Source: Neobacillus sp. Marseille-Q6967 (GTDB lineage: Bacteria; Bacillota; Bacilli; Bacillales; Cytobacillaceae). Taken from it: DNA of 64,000 nt. Positions within the stretch are counted from its first letter, which is position 1; each line of letters starts with the position of its first letter. The DNA lies in contig NZ_CAMGZB010000001.1 in assembly GCF_946151075.1 (NCBI RefSeq), forward strand, positions 1,726,001 to 1,790,000. Direction: 5' to 3'. Under the pieces are notes generated by a model. It did not search any database. It saw nothing but the letters and a program-made list of their open reading frames with translations, and had not been told where the DNA came from. Positions 1-9,000 of this stretch are shown here, in pieces. The position numbers and the translations under genes were made by a program.

Positions 1-714
1 GAAACGCTCCTCATTTTTAACTGCCACATCAACAGCATAGATAATGGCATCTGCTTTTTTCAACAGAGCCGTTGTATGGCGATCTTCGATACCATTTGCC
101 CCTTGCTTTTCCACAAATACATCGACACCAAGTTCTTTGCCAGCTTTTACAAGTGCCTCTGCTGCCATATACGTATGGGCAATTCCAGCAGGACACGCTG
201 TAATACCAAGAACCGTTTTATTCAATTTTTTCGCTGCTTTTGTTTCTTTCTCTGTTTCTACCTTGTCTAATGCTCCATATAATTCGGCGTTTGTTTTTGC
301 TTGTAAAAGTCTATTTTTATAAGATTCGTTTGATAATCTTGTGACAAATTCCGCCAGCAGAGTAAGGTGGGTAGAACCTGCTTCTTCCTCTGGAATCGCA
401 AGTAAGATGATTAATTGCACTTGATTGTTTGGGTCAACACTCTCCCAATCGGTTAAAGGTTTCTTAAGTGTTGCAACGGCAAATGCCGCTTCCTTTACAG
501 CGGGAGATTTTCCGTGTGGAATCGCGAGCCCGCCTTCAAAGCCTGTTGGAGAAAGTTGTTCTCTATCTAATACTGCTTGATAAAATTCATCTTGAGAAGT
601 TAATTTACCAGCTTCACCAAGCTTCTTTACTAAGTACTTAATAGCCTCTTCTTTTGATTCGAAGACGTTTCCAGTACTGATTAAGCTAGGTGAGGTAAGA
701 ACTTGTAGTTGCAT
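1..714 (-). CDS. Fructose-type PTS EIIA-EIIB protein, C-terminus cut by window edge
   Basis: Phosphotransferase component that takes phosphate from HPr and passes it to an incoming sugar, probably fructose or a related hexose. 238 residues are visible. An EIIA domain (about 1-145) has the phosphorylated His in GLAIPHGKS (His67). A fructose-type EIIB domain starts near residue 168 with the phospho-Cys in ITACPAGIAHT (about Cys174). The membrane EIIC part would lie beyond base 1, so a FruA-like IIABC fusion is inferred. The ATG at 714 follows a GGAGGTAA ribosome site. A cre-like box lies 22 bases upstream and the RpiR regulator gene is next door. The exact sugar cannot be read from the sequence. 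Confidence 0.9.
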   Translation of the reverse strand, partial: MQLQVLTSPSLISTGNVFESKEEAIKYLVKKLGEAGKLTSQDEFYQAVLDREQLSPTGFEGGLAIPHGKSPAVKEAAFAVATLKKPLTDWESVDPNNQVQLIILLAIPEEEAGSTHLTLLAEFVTRLSNESYKNRLLQAKTNAELYGALDKVETEKETKAAKKLNKTVLGITACPAGIAHTYMAAEALVKAGKELGVDVFVEKQGANGIEDRHTTALLKKADAIIYAVDVAVKNEERF

Positions 715-735
715 AATGTTACCTCCATGTTCATT

Positions 736-749
736 TGAAAGTGTTTTCA
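736..749 (-). promoter_or_regulatory. cre-like CcpA site
   Basis: On the minus strand the 14-mer TGAAAACACTTTCA matches the TGWAARCGYTWNCW consensus with one mismatch (A for the central G). It sits just upstream of the PTS start codon, so catabolite repression of this PTS gene is inferred. Confidence 0.55.
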
Positions 750-768
750 TTTCATGGACTTATCGTAG

Positions 769-806
769 CAAAAAAAAAATAAGAAGAACGATTCTTCTTA
801 TTTTTA
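769..806 (-). terminator. Terminator downstream of the RpiR gene
   Basis: A-T-rich inverted repeat (AATAAGAAGAA / TTCTTCTTATT) followed on the minus strand by a run of T. It separates the RpiR transcript from the PTS gene downstream on the same strand. Confidence 0.75.
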
Positions 807-854
807 CACAAAGAGAGAAATATAAAGCGGTTTCATGTGTATATGTACACATTT

Positions 855-1583
855 TTAAAAATGGTCCCAATAAAATTGCGATAATGTCTGTAATACAATC
901 ATCACGGGTGTTCGATCCGTGATATTGTAGCCGTTTTTTGTCTTTTTAGGGGCATAGCAATAGAGGTTGACCGCGGCTGCTTCCTGTAGTGAATTCCGAG
1001 TAAAATGTGTTAAGGAAATAATCGGAATCTCTCTTTGCTTCGCTTTTTCAGCCATTTCCAGCACTTGCGGTGTTTCACCTGATAAGCTGATCAGGAATAA
1101 AACGTCTTGATGACTCATTTTTTCGAGCATGTGAATCATTTCATGGCGGTGAATATAGTGTTCGGAGGTTTTACCTACGACTCGTAAATTCCGCGCCATC
1201 ATTTCACAGAAGTCAGCTGAATCTCCAACACCGAAAAAAAGGACATGCTTTGACTCGTGAATCATTTTAGCGGCCGTCTCGATTCGTTCCATATCAATCA
1301 GGTCAAATGTCTTTTGGATAAAATAATAAGAACTATCCTCTTCAGTAGCTTTGGCGGAATCGAGTTCTTCCTTAATACTGCTTTTGAGGTGTGAAAATCC
1401 GTCATACCCAAGCTTTTTTGAAAGACGGGTAATCGTGTTTGGAACGGTATAAAGGCAGGCTGCAACACTTTGAATCGATTGATTCACAAAGTCCTGCTTG
1501 TTTTTTTCAATATATTCAACAATTTGGTCATCAGTATCATTTAACTTATATTCAAACTTATGTACGCGTTCTTCGAATCGCAT
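855..1583 (-). CDS. RpiR/MurR-family transcriptional regulator (HTH + SIS)
   Basis: Sugar-phosphate-responsive DNA-binding regulator of about 242 residues, the usual length. The N-terminal HTH_6 (about 1-75) includes the TVPNTITRLSKKLGYDGFSHLK helix-turn-helix segment in pieces typical of RpiR proteins. A SIS sugar-isomerase fold covers about 105-240, with FFGVGDSADF and SLSGETPQVLEMA as phosphosugar-binding loops. The ATG at 1583 is preferred over an upstream GTG because GGGGTG lies 7 bases before it. The gene is divergent from glycerate kinase, and the fructose-type PTS gene lies downstream on the same strand, so it probably regulates one or both. The effector is unknown. Confidence 0.9.
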   Translation of the reverse strand: MRFEERVHKFEYKLNDTDDQIVEYIEKNKQDFVNQSIQSVAACLYTVPNTITRLSKKLGYDGFSHLKSSIKEELDSAKATEEDSSYYFIQKTFDLIDMERIETAAKMIHESKHVLFFGVGDSADFCEMMARNLRVVGKTSEHYIHRHEMIHMLEKMSHQDVLFLISLSGETPQVLEMAEKAKQREIPIISLTHFTRNSLQEAAAVNLYCYAPKKTKNGYNITDRTPVMIVLQTLSQFYWDHF

Positions 1584-1663
1584 CAAATTCACCCCAACAA
1601 TTCATTCCCATTATTATAGCAGACAATTTGCTGATTTCACTAAGGGAGAAGGAGGAATAAATA

Positions 1664-2830
1664 ATGAAGATTTTAGTTGCAATGGATTCTTTAAAAGGAA
1701 GTCTTTCATCGATGGAAGCAAATGAAGCAATTAGGGAAGGTTTTTTAAACCTAAATAGCGATTTTGTTGTAGAAACAGTGCCAGTAGCCGACGGCGGCGA
1801 GGGAACCGTGGAAGCATTGGTATATGCTACCGGTGGGAACTTTATTGAGACCGTAGTAACGGGACCCATCGGTCAACCAGTGAATGCAAGATACGGAATT
1901 TTAGGAGATGGTGTTACAGCAGTCGTCGAGGTGGCGGAAGCCTGCGGGCTCCCATTATTATCCCAAGATGAGCGTAATCCTCTGCTTACCACAACCTTTG
2001 GGGTTGGTGAATTAATTTTGGATGCGATCGACAAAGGGTGTCATGAGATCATCATTGGCCTTGGGGGAAGTGCAACTAATGATGCCGGTGTGGGAATGCT
2101 TCAAGCGCTGGGGTATCGATTTTTAAATCGGGAAGGAAACAATGTCGGCCTTGGCGGTGGAGAGTTGAGTCACATTGTTAAAATCGATGTCGAGGATGTC
2201 CCTGAACAAATAAGAAATGTTTCATTCCGTGTCGCTTGTGACGTTTCGAACCCTTTATATGGAGAAACTGGAGCAGCCTACATCTATGGACCACAAAAAG
2301 GAGCAACCCCTGAAATGGTTCAACAATTAGATGAAGGACTTAAACATTTTGCGGCTGTAGTTTTTGATCAGATTGGTTTAGATTTGCAGAAAATTTCCGG
2401 GGCTGGTGCAGCCGGCGGATTAGGTGCGGCATTTGCTGGGTTCCTGGGAGCGGGGTTAGAATCCGGTGTAAAGTTGATATTGAACCAGGCTCGTTTGAAT
2501 GAAAAATTACAGGGAGTGGACCTTGTCATCACTGGTGAAGGAAAACTGGATGGACAAACTTCAATGGGGAAAGCCCCCGCAGGGATTGCCCAGTTGGGCA
2601 AACAGAACGGAATCCCTGCCATCGTCCTAGCCGGCGACATTTCAGATGGGAATCCAACCTTGCACGAATCTGGAATCACTTCTTATTTTACCATTGTCGG
2701 CGGTCCGGTTAACTTAGAAAAAGCCATGCAGCCGGAAGTAACCCGGGAGAATCTAAGAAGGACAGCAGAGCAACTGGGAAGAGTTTTGAAGGCGTTTATG
2801 GTGCCTGTCACCACTCGTGGACAAAACTAG
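1664..2830 (+). CDS. glxK: Glycerate 2-kinase (GlxK/GarK family)
   Basis: Phosphorylates D-glycerate to phosphoglycerate with ATP and feeds lower glycolysis. At 388 residues it matches the family's usual 375-385. The N-terminus MKILVAMDSLKGSLSS, the VADGGEGTVEAL motif, GLGGSATNDAGVGML and ITGEGKLDGQTSMGK are hallmarks of the family. The ATG has a strong GGAGGAATAAATA ribosome site. The last codons (VPVTTRGQN) are read from a dispersed GGTGCCTGTCACC repeat, so the C-terminal tail has probably been replaced by repeat-derived sequence. It is divergent from the RpiR regulator, which may control it. Confidence 0.93.
   Translation: MKILVAMDSLKGSLSSMEANEAIREGFLNLNSDFVVETVPVADGGEGTVEALVYATGGNFIETVVTGPIGQPVNARYGILGDGVTAVVEVAEACGLPLLSQDERNPLLTTTFGVGELILDAIDKGCHEIIIGLGGSATNDAGVGMLQALGYRFLNREGNNVGLGGGELSHIVKIDVEDVPEQIRNVSFRVACDVSNPLYGETGAAYIYGPQKGATPEMVQQLDEGLKHFAAVVFDQIGLDLQKISGAGAAGGLGAAFAGFLGAGLESGVKLILNQARLNEKLQGVDLVITGEGKLDGQTSMGKAPAGIAQLGKQNGIPAIVLAGDISDGNPTLHESGITSYFTIVGGPVNLEKAMQPEVTRENLRRTAEQLGRVLKAFMVPVTTRGQN
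2799..2826 (+). repeat. Dispersed GGTGCCTGTCACC repeat, copy 1 (inside glxK 3' end)
   Basis: Reads TGGTGCCTGTCACCACTCG then TGGACAAAA. Same core and similar tail as five other copies in the window. It is coding here, providing the last residues of glycerate kinase. Confidence 0.75.
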
Positions 2831-2859
2831 GATTTGTCCGTGTGGGGTGGACAGTATGC

Positions 2860-2904
2860 AAAAAGCGTAAATGGATAAGGTATACTATCCATTTACGCTT
2901 TTTT
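2860..2904. terminator. Bidirectional terminator between glxK and the Nudix gene
   Basis: Perfect 17-bp arms (AAAAGCGTAAATGGATA and its complement) around an 8-base loop, with an A-run before and a T-run after. It can end both converging transcripts. Confidence 0.92.
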
Positions 2905-2907
2905 GTA

Positions 2908-3435
2908 TTAGTCTGTGGCAAATTTATATCGTAAGATGGCGGCGAGGCCAGCACCATGTTTGAATTCGCCGTTTTGAACAAGTGTTTTTAGTTCCTGCAT
3001 GCTGATTTTATGTACGTCGAGTTGTTCACTGTTTTCCAAATTCTGCTCTGTTGCGGTTAATCCGGCCGCTGCAAATAAAAAGATTTCTTCCGCAGTGGAG
3101 CCTGGCGAAGGATAGAAGTTTCCTAGTTCGAGCCAATGTTCGGCTGTGTATCCAGTCTCTTCCTCAAGTTCCCGTTTGGCGGTTTCTAACGGAGAATCAT
3201 CTGCCGCATCAATACTGCCGGCCGGAAGCTCCCATTCCCACGTTTTAAACGCATGACGATATTGTTTAAGGACCAAAACTTCTCCGTCATTTGTAACCGG
3301 GAGAATACAGACACCCTTATTAAAGTCTAAATAGGAAAATGTCTTTTTATCGCCATTTGGCAGGATCACTTCATCAATGGTTAATTTGAAGCGGTCAACC
3401 TTGTTGGTCGTTGATTTTTCAATCTTCCAAGTCAT
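2908..3435 (-). CDS. nudF: Nudix hydrolase, ADP-ribose pyrophosphatase type
   Basis: Predicted to hydrolyse ADP-ribose to AMP and ribose 5-phosphate, a housekeeping clean-up role in the cytosol. 175 residues. The Nudix box is recognisable as AGSIDAADDSPLETAKRELE then EETGY. The REL-EEETG metal-binding core is intact, but the upstream acidic residue is Asp and the spacing to the core is one residue longer than the textbook G-x5-E-x7-REUxEExGU. The start at 3435 (MTWKIEK) is chosen because AGAGGTG lies just upstream; the longer reading begins inside that ribosome site. Substrate is inferred from family resemblance. Confidence 0.88.
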   Translation of the reverse strand: MTWKIEKSTTNKVDRFKLTIDEVILPNGDKKTFSYLDFNKGVCILPVTNDGEVLVLKQYRHAFKTWEWELPAGSIDAADDSPLETAKRELEEETGYTAEHWLELGNFYPSPGSTAEEIFLFAAAGLTATEQNLENSEQLDVHKISMQELKTLVQNGEFKHGAGLAAILRYKFATD

Positions 3436-3543
3436 GTTTGTCACCTCTTGTTTCACATAATATATTCATTCTAATAGATAGCGGGTAAAAGTAAAAATAA
3501 TTTCCATTGATATTGTTACGAAAAGACTTTAAATTGAAATTTT

Positions 3544-3552
3544 TGGTATAAT
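3544..3552 (+). promoter_or_regulatory. Extended -10 promoter element
   Basis: TGGTATAAT is a perfect extended -10 (TGnTATAAT) 36 bases upstream of the small membrane protein start. No good -35 hexamer is visible, which is typical for extended -10 promoters. Confidence 0.6.
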
Positions 3553-3588
3553 AAGACTACCTATAGAAAAAGTAAGGGGAGTTAGAAT

Positions 3589-3840
3589 TTGGAAGCTTTT
3601 GGTTGGATTATAAATATTATATTGACGATCTATTTAGTCATTGATTCTCGTAAACATGGTAAAAATCCTATCCTGTGGGGGATTCTTGGCTTTATTTTTG
3701 GCTTTATTGCGTTGGGGATCTATTTTATCAAAACAGATCGTAAAGTAATTGGCTGGATTGTTACCATTCTTAGTATTTTAGGCTATCTAGCCATAATTGT
3801 TCTTTTTGGTTTGGCGGCATTATTGGTTTTAGGAGCGTAA
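3589..3840 (+). CDS. Small hydrophobic membrane protein, function unknown
   Basis: 83 residues with about two to three membrane segments: IINIILTIYLVID, then PILWGILGFIFGFIALGIYFI, then IGWIVTILSILGYLAIIVLFGLAALLVL. Short basic loops (DSRKHGKNP, KTDRK) separate them. The start is TTG with AAGGGGAGT eight bases upstream. It is monocistronic: an extended -10 promoter lies before it and a strong terminator follows. I do not recognise the family, and no catalytic motif is visible. Confidence 0.72.
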   Translation: MEAFGWIINIILTIYLVIDSRKHGKNPILWGILGFIFGFIALGIYFIKTDRKVIGWIVTILSILGYLAIIVLFGLAALLVLGA

Positions 3841-3841
3841 T

Positions 3842-3874
3842 AAAAAAGGAAGGGGCGATGCTCCTTCTTTTTTT
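3842..3874 (+). terminator. Terminator after the small membrane protein
   Basis: GAAGGGGC / GCTCCTTC stem with a GAT loop, followed by seven T. The preceding A-run makes it weakly bidirectional. Confidence 0.85.
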
Positions 3875-3944
3875 ATAGATATTCTAGATAAGCGAAAACA
3901 AAGATATACTAATAAAAAGACGAACAAAATAAGGGAGGTCAGCT

Positions 3945-4511
3945 ATGGAACGGTTAGCGGTTTACTGTGGTTCGAGTTTCGGTGCTTCGGAAGCGTATAA
4001 AGAAGCGGCGGTCCAATTGGGTAAAGAGTTAGCGAGGCGCAACATTACATTAGTATACGGGGGTTCAAGTAATGGTTTGATGGGGGCAGTGGCTGATACG
4101 GTCCTGAGCGAAGGCGGAAAGGCCATCGGCGTCATCCCAAAACTGTTAGAGGAACGAGAGATTGCTCATAAAGGATTAACCGAGTTGCACACGGTAGAGA
4201 CGATGCATGAACGAAAAGCGAAGATGATGGACCTCGCTGATGGATTCATTGTCCTGCCTGGGGGAACGGGAACACTCGAGGAATTTTTCGAGGTATTCAC
4301 CTGGGGACAGATTGGTCTGCATCAGAAGCCGTGCGGCCTGTTAAACATTGAGCATTATTATGACCCGTTAATTCATTTATTTGAGCATATGATTGAACAA
4401 AAATTTTTACAGGAAAAGTTCCGCACTATGCTGATTGCGGAAGAACAGCCAGATATCTTAATCGGAAAATTTTCCTCATATGAACCTCCATCCATTAAAT
4501 CCTTTAAATAA
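3945..4511 (+). CDS. yvdD: LOG-family (TIGR00730) Rossmann-fold protein, YvdD-like
   Basis: Member of the LONELY GUY family. Characterised relatives hydrolyse nucleoside 5'-monophosphates (cytokinin riboside phosphates or AMP) to the base and ribose 5-phosphate. 188 residues, typical length. The N-terminal VYCGSSFGASEAYKE, the GGSSNGLMGAVADTVL loop and the family signature LPGGTGTLEEFFEVFTWGQIG in shortened form (PGGxGTxxE) are all present. GGGAGGTCAGCT precedes the ATG. It stands alone. The physiological substrate in Bacillus is not established, so the role is inferred from the family. Confidence 0.9.
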   Translation: MERLAVYCGSSFGASEAYKEAAVQLGKELARRNITLVYGGSSNGLMGAVADTVLSEGGKAIGVIPKLLEEREIAHKGLTELHTVETMHERKAKMMDLADGFIVLPGGTGTLEEFFEVFTWGQIGLHQKPCGLLNIEHYYDPLIHLFEHMIEQKFLQEKFRTMLIAEEQPDILIGKFSSYEPPSIKSFK

Positions 4512-4513
4512 CA

Positions 4514-4543
4514 TGGTGCCTGTCACCGCCCGAAGTTTGTCGC
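4514..4543 (+). repeat. Dispersed GGTGCCTGTCACC repeat, copy 2
   Basis: TGGTGCCTGTCACCGCCCG followed by AAGTTTGTCGC, starting two bases after the yvdD stop codon. Same orientation as the other copies. Confidence 0.8.
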
Positions 4544-4574
4544 AAAAAAGCTGATGGCTTTATGCTCATCAGCT
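4543..4574 (-). terminator. Terminator overlapping the LCP gene stop codon
   Basis: AGCTGATG / CATCAGCT stem with a 10-base loop; on the minus strand it runs into TTTTTTG. The LCP stop codon lies inside the stem. Confidence 0.8.
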
Positions 4575-5480
4575 GTCTGTTTGGACTTCTAATTGTGATT
4601 TGAGTTCATCTTGAATTCGTTTTTGTTCGGCTATTGTGACAAGGCCGTAGTAGATATTATCAATGATGGTCCCTTGGGAGTTTAATACAAGCTGCTCGAT
4701 ATTCTTTCCGGCGTCCTTGTAATTTTTTTGAATATCGACCATCTGCTCAAATGTAAGATTTGTTTTTACGTTGCTGCCAACAGCTTCAAGGATTTCAGGG
4801 AATTTGGAAAGGCTCGACAAACTTGCGCCTTCTTTAATGACCGCTTGGATAATTTCACGTTGTCTTTCCTGGCGGCCAAAGTCACCATTTGGATCATCAT
4901 ATCTCATTCTCGAATAGCTCAGAGCCTTATCTCCGTTAAGATGAAGCTCTCCCATTGGAAAATTAAAATCCCCTGACGTGAAAGGTAAATCATTTTGTAC
5001 GGTAATACCTCCAACTGCATTGACGAGTTCTTTAAAACCTTCCATATTCACCTGTACATAATAATCAATCGGAATGTCTAAGAAATTTTCAACCGTGTCC
5101 ATTGCCATTGGAACACCGCCAAATGCGTAAGCATGATTAATTTTATCCTCTGTTCCGCTTCCAACAATCTCCGTCCGCGTATCCCGGGGAATACTCAGCA
5201 TTTTCACTGAATCGTTATTCGGATTAATCGTGAGCACAATCATCGTGTCGGAGCGGCCTTGATCTCCCTCACGTTCATCGACACCCAGCATTAAAACAGA
5301 AAAAGGCTCTCTCTTCGTTAACACGGCAGGTTCCTCTTCTTGAGGCTGCTCCCGTTCAACCGGTTCGTGAATCGTTTCTACCGTATCTTTAAAAGAATGA
5401 TAGAACTTAAATCCATAAACTCCGCCAACCATCAACATGCATAAAAAGACAAACCCTAGTAATTTTAGCAACTTACGCAT
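4569..5480 (-). CDS. LytR-CpsA-Psr (LCP) family cell-wall ligase
   Basis: LCP enzymes transfer teichoic acids or other polyprenyl-phosphate-linked polymers to peptidoglycan outside the membrane. 303 residues. One N-terminal membrane anchor (about 5-24), a short acidic linker, then the LCP domain with LMLGVDEREGDQGRSDTMIV, the catalytic-site arginines in SIPRDTRTEI and DKINHAYAFGG. Arg-rich SRMRYDDPNGDFGRQERQREII is the second signature, here broken into its parts. Start ATG with GGAACGGAATG context. A sigma-A promoter lies upstream. It is monogenic and ends in a hairpin. The polymer specificity cannot be deduced. Confidence 0.92.
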   Translation of the reverse strand: MRKLLKLLGFVFLCMLMVGGVYGFKFYHSFKDTVETIHEPVEREQPQEEEPAVLTKREPFSVLMLGVDEREGDQGRSDTMIVLTINPNNDSVKMLSIPRDTRTEIVGSGTEDKINHAYAFGGVPMAMDTVENFLDIPIDYYVQVNMEGFKELVNAVGGITVQNDLPFTSGDFNFPMGELHLNGDKALSYSRMRYDDPNGDFGRQERQREIIQAVIKEGASLSSLSKFPEILEAVGSNVKTNLTFEQMVDIQKNYKDAGKNIEQLVLNSQGTIIDNIYYGLVTIAEQKRIQDELKSQLEVQTDS

Positions 5481-5509
5481 TCCGTTCCTCCATGAAAAAT
5501 CTGCTTTTT

Positions 5510-5537
5510 AGAATAGCTTAGCAAACGTTTGTGTCAA
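5510..5537 (-). promoter_or_regulatory. Sigma-A promoter of the LCP gene
   Basis: TTGACA and TATTCT hexamers on the minus strand with a 16-base spacer, 30 bases upstream of the LCP start. The spacer contains the palindrome CAAACGTTTG. Confidence 0.65.
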
Positions 5538-5568
5538 CTAAATGACAAGGACTTATCGATTTGCTTAC

Positions 5569-5597
5569 AGGTGCCTGTCACCACCCGAAGATTGTCG
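5569..5597 (+). repeat. Dispersed GGTGCCTGTCACC repeat, copy 3
   Basis: AGGTGCCTGTCACCACCCGA then AGATTGTCG, upstream of the LCP promoter. It gives the best view of the longer consensus core-ACCCGAAG-TTGTCG. Confidence 0.8.
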
Positions 5598-5747
5598 ATT
5601 GGGTAGTTATTATGACTTATTTACCAAGTTTATGATAGTGCTTAATTCCTGACTTTTGTTTTACTGGTATAACTTTCTTTGGAAAAATTCATAATGTAAT
5701 CACATTCCCTTTTTTAAAATGCCTATTGAACAACAGGTGACCGCATC

Positions 5748-5906
5748 ATGATAGAGATAACAATAGGTGTTTTAGGGAGGGAGTTTTTTAGAGGGTGCTT
5801 AATGTCGGTCGGTCCACCACAGAAATCCTCTAATTTTTTTGAAAAAATATCCCTACCCGAAGAATGGCGGGGATTGAATATTATAATTAGTTATTTATAC
5901 CTATAA
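5748..5906 (+). CDS. Candidate 52-aa small protein, unknown
   Basis: An open frame of 52 codons in an otherwise gene-free 588-base gap. AGGTGA lies 7 bases before the ATG. The stop codon runs directly into a perfect 19-bp hairpin, the arrangement expected of a real short transcript. An extended -10-like TGGTATAAC occurs about 80 bases upstream. The peptide starts MIEITIGVLGREFF, is weakly amphipathic and ends NIIISYLYL. No family is recognised. Coding status is inferred only from its signals and position. Confidence 0.3.
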   Translation: MIEITIGVLGREFFRGCLMSVGPPQKSSNFFEKISLPEEWRGLNIIISYLYL

Positions 5907-5942
5907 AAAGAAACCTAAGATGATCTTAGGTTTCTTTTTATA
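5902..5942. terminator. Perfect 19-bp hairpin terminator
   Basis: TATAAAAAGAAACCTAAGA and its exact complement separated by a TGA loop. A-run and T-run on both sides make it bidirectional. The rest of 5481-6068 holds only repeat copy 3, the LCP promoter and the small ORF. Confidence 0.8.
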
Positions 5943-6068
5943 GTGAATTATTCCTATATTAGTGTAAATTTTCAAAAAAATTACCTAATTCGACAAAAGT
6001 AGACTGTATTTTCTTCCAAATATTAGTATTATATACAAGTTGTTTATACTAAAAAGGGAGGAAAGTAG

Positions 6069-9000
6069 ATGCGATGGGTTGATTTTCATAGGAAGAGAGT
6101 ATGGATTGTAATGATTGTGTTTAACATCTTACTCTTTTCTGTATTACCGGCCGCAGGTCTTGCACAGGAAACTGTTTTGGCGAACAATGAGGCAGTTCAA
6201 AAAAGCGTGACTTTAGGCCAGGAATGGATGCTGGGCAATCAGGGGCAGGATGGCACCTGGGGAGCTGATTTTGCCGAGAAGATGAGAAACACTTCAGAAA
6301 TTGCCGAGTACCTGATGAAGCATCAGCCGGATGGAGAAGCAATACCAAAGGCTGGTGAATGGTTAGGCAATCAAGAGACACCAAATTTTGATTTTATGGC
6401 GCGCACCCTTCTTTTTAAAAGTGAATCTTTGGGGCAGGAGCAAATGAAGACACTTCTCGATTCCCAGAATAACGATGGAGGATGGGGACTTGCTGAAAGC
6501 TATGCAAGTGATGTGTTTGACACGGCACTGGTGTTGAACGCATTGCTCAAAAAGACACAGGACCCTCTTGATGCCCGAATCGAAACAGGAATTTCTTATT
6601 TGCTAACACAGCAAAAGGAAAATGGCAGCTGGAGTTTTCATTCACGTCAGGAAGATAGTGTGTTTGTAACGGCACAGATAATTCTGCTATTGAACAATTA
6701 TATTGTCAAAACAGGTGAGACTGCTAATGAACTGTTATCCTCGTTGAAGGATGCAGGAGACTATCTTTTGACTGCCCAGCAGGAGGATCAGACATGGGGA
6801 ACAGAGGGAACCCCACTGCAACGAACGCTATTAGCCTATCAAGCTATTTTACAAACGACAGGCATGGCGCCTGTCGAAACGGTTCATGACCAGTTAATCC
6901 AGCTTCAAGGCGAAGATGGAAGCTGGGAGGAAAATCCCTATACCACCTTATTGGCACTTCAAGCCTTATATTCCTACCAAGAGGCAGCTGGCGTTGCGAT
7001 CTCTAACATTGAATTATATAAGGTGAATGGAACAGAGAATGTCCTATCAGAGCAATTTTCAGCCTATGAAACGATCGAAGTGAAACCAATTTATGAAGAA
7101 ACGGATAAAGAGGTTCATGTTTTAGCCTTTATTAAAACACCTGAAGGTACATATGAAACGGTAAAGGCTGAGGAAAATTTACGCTGGGAAACGAAGAATC
7201 ACCAGCCTGGAGATTACTCCGTCATTGTCCAAATGAAGGACAAGCAAACCGGAAAAATTATCGCATCCAGTCAAAAAACGTTTACCATTGTCCCAGCGTT
7301 TAAAGTGGAAAGTGCCAGCATTCTATTATCTCCAGAAAACACGTCCGTTGGACAGGTAAAAGAGGTTAACGTTCAATTATCGTTATTCCATTCCAGCAAT
7401 ATAGAGGGAGAGGTCCGCCAAAAAGTAGAGATTACAAATGCTGCTGGCGGAATGGTTGCATCACAGGAAAAAACGATTGCAACGACAAGCAGTCAACCTG
7501 TTATGAATACGAATATGCTCACCTTCAGGCCGGAAGTTGGAGAAGTAACAACGTATACCATCAAAGGCTATGTCTACCAGGGTGACCAACTCGCGGCCGA
7601 AACGGAGAAAAAGTTCCAAGTCATGCCGCCGCCGCCGCCAACGAGAGTGGAAGCTGAGCAGGCATTAACGAAAGATTCGGTGACTCCGGGTTCGGATACG
7701 GTTAACGCAGAATTTTTATTAAAAGGACTTGGTGCTCCAACCGAACCAGAAAGGGCACCGCTTGATATCGTTTTTGTTTTGGATACATCGGGAAGCATGT
7801 CAGGGTCTGTGACGCAAACAAAAGAAGCTACGAAGAAGCTGATGGAATTAATCCAGCCAGAAGACCGGGGAGCTGTTGTATTTTTTGATTCTTGGGCATC
7901 CGTTATTCAAAACTTCACACCAGATGTCAGTCTATTGAAAAAAGCGGCTGATAGGGCCTATGCCTGGGGAGGTACATCCATTCACTCTGGAATCAGTACA
8001 GCTAGAAATTTATTTAAGAATCAAAGTAATGACGAAAGGGAAAAAGTCATCTTCTTATTATCTGATGGCCAATCTTCACGCACTTCCGCTTTAAGAGAAG
8101 CAGGATATGCAGCAAATGAAGGAATTACGATTCATTCGATTGGCTTAGGCTACGGGGTTGACCAATATTTACTTGAACAAATCGCTTTAAATACAAAAGG
8201 AAGCTATCGATTTAGTCCGACAACAGAGGAATTAGAGGAAATGATCAATGAAATAGGCGGGGAGATTTTCAACCTTGCAGGTAAAGATGTCGTACTTTCG
8301 ACAACCTTGCCTAGTCATTTAACGGTGGATACCAACCAAACAAATCCGGCTCCTGCAATTATTGAAACCAATGCAGATGGAACAAAAACGGTTCAATGGA
8401 AATATGACATCATCGTCATGAATCAAATCCAGCCAATTACGCTCGCTGTTAAAGGATCTTCCTTCCAACCAGGGGAAAATGCTGAAATCACAACCGCTAC
8501 GAAATTAACGTACACGGCGAAAAATGGGGAAGAAAAAGAAGTTCTGCTGCCAAACATGTCTGTAAAGGTGGTTGATTCATACGAAACAAAAATCGCCTTG
8601 AATGAGTCTACTTTTGCCGCAAATGAAGACGTTCAGATAAAAGTTCAGGTGACCAATCATACGGATCAACCTGCCGGATTAACAGCAACAGTGGAAATCG
8701 TAGATCATCAAGGTGAAGTAGTGGCAGAAGTCGGCACCTATCCTATTGAAAACCTTGAGGCAAATGGAGTTAATCTTCAAGAATGGCTGTGGAATACAGG
8801 TGAAACCTATATCGGGGACTATGCGGTTAAGGTAACGCTTAAGGATGAAGGTATGAAGGTATCGGAAACCTCTACCGGATTTACGATTACAGCCGAAGAC
8901 GTCATTACCATTACCACAACCACCAGCCAAGCAGAATACCAACCCGGTGATGAGGTAAATATTTCTCACCGTGTCGAAAATCCAGCGGTCAATAAGAATT

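Noticed and set aside
1439..1725. Plus-strand ORFs overlapping the RpiR gene start
   Set aside because: Antisense to a clear HTH-SIS gene and overlapping the glxK start; no ribosome sites.
6850..6880. GGCGCCTGTCG inside the VWA protein gene as a further repeat copy
   Set aside because: Core mismatched and no tail; ordinary coding sequence.
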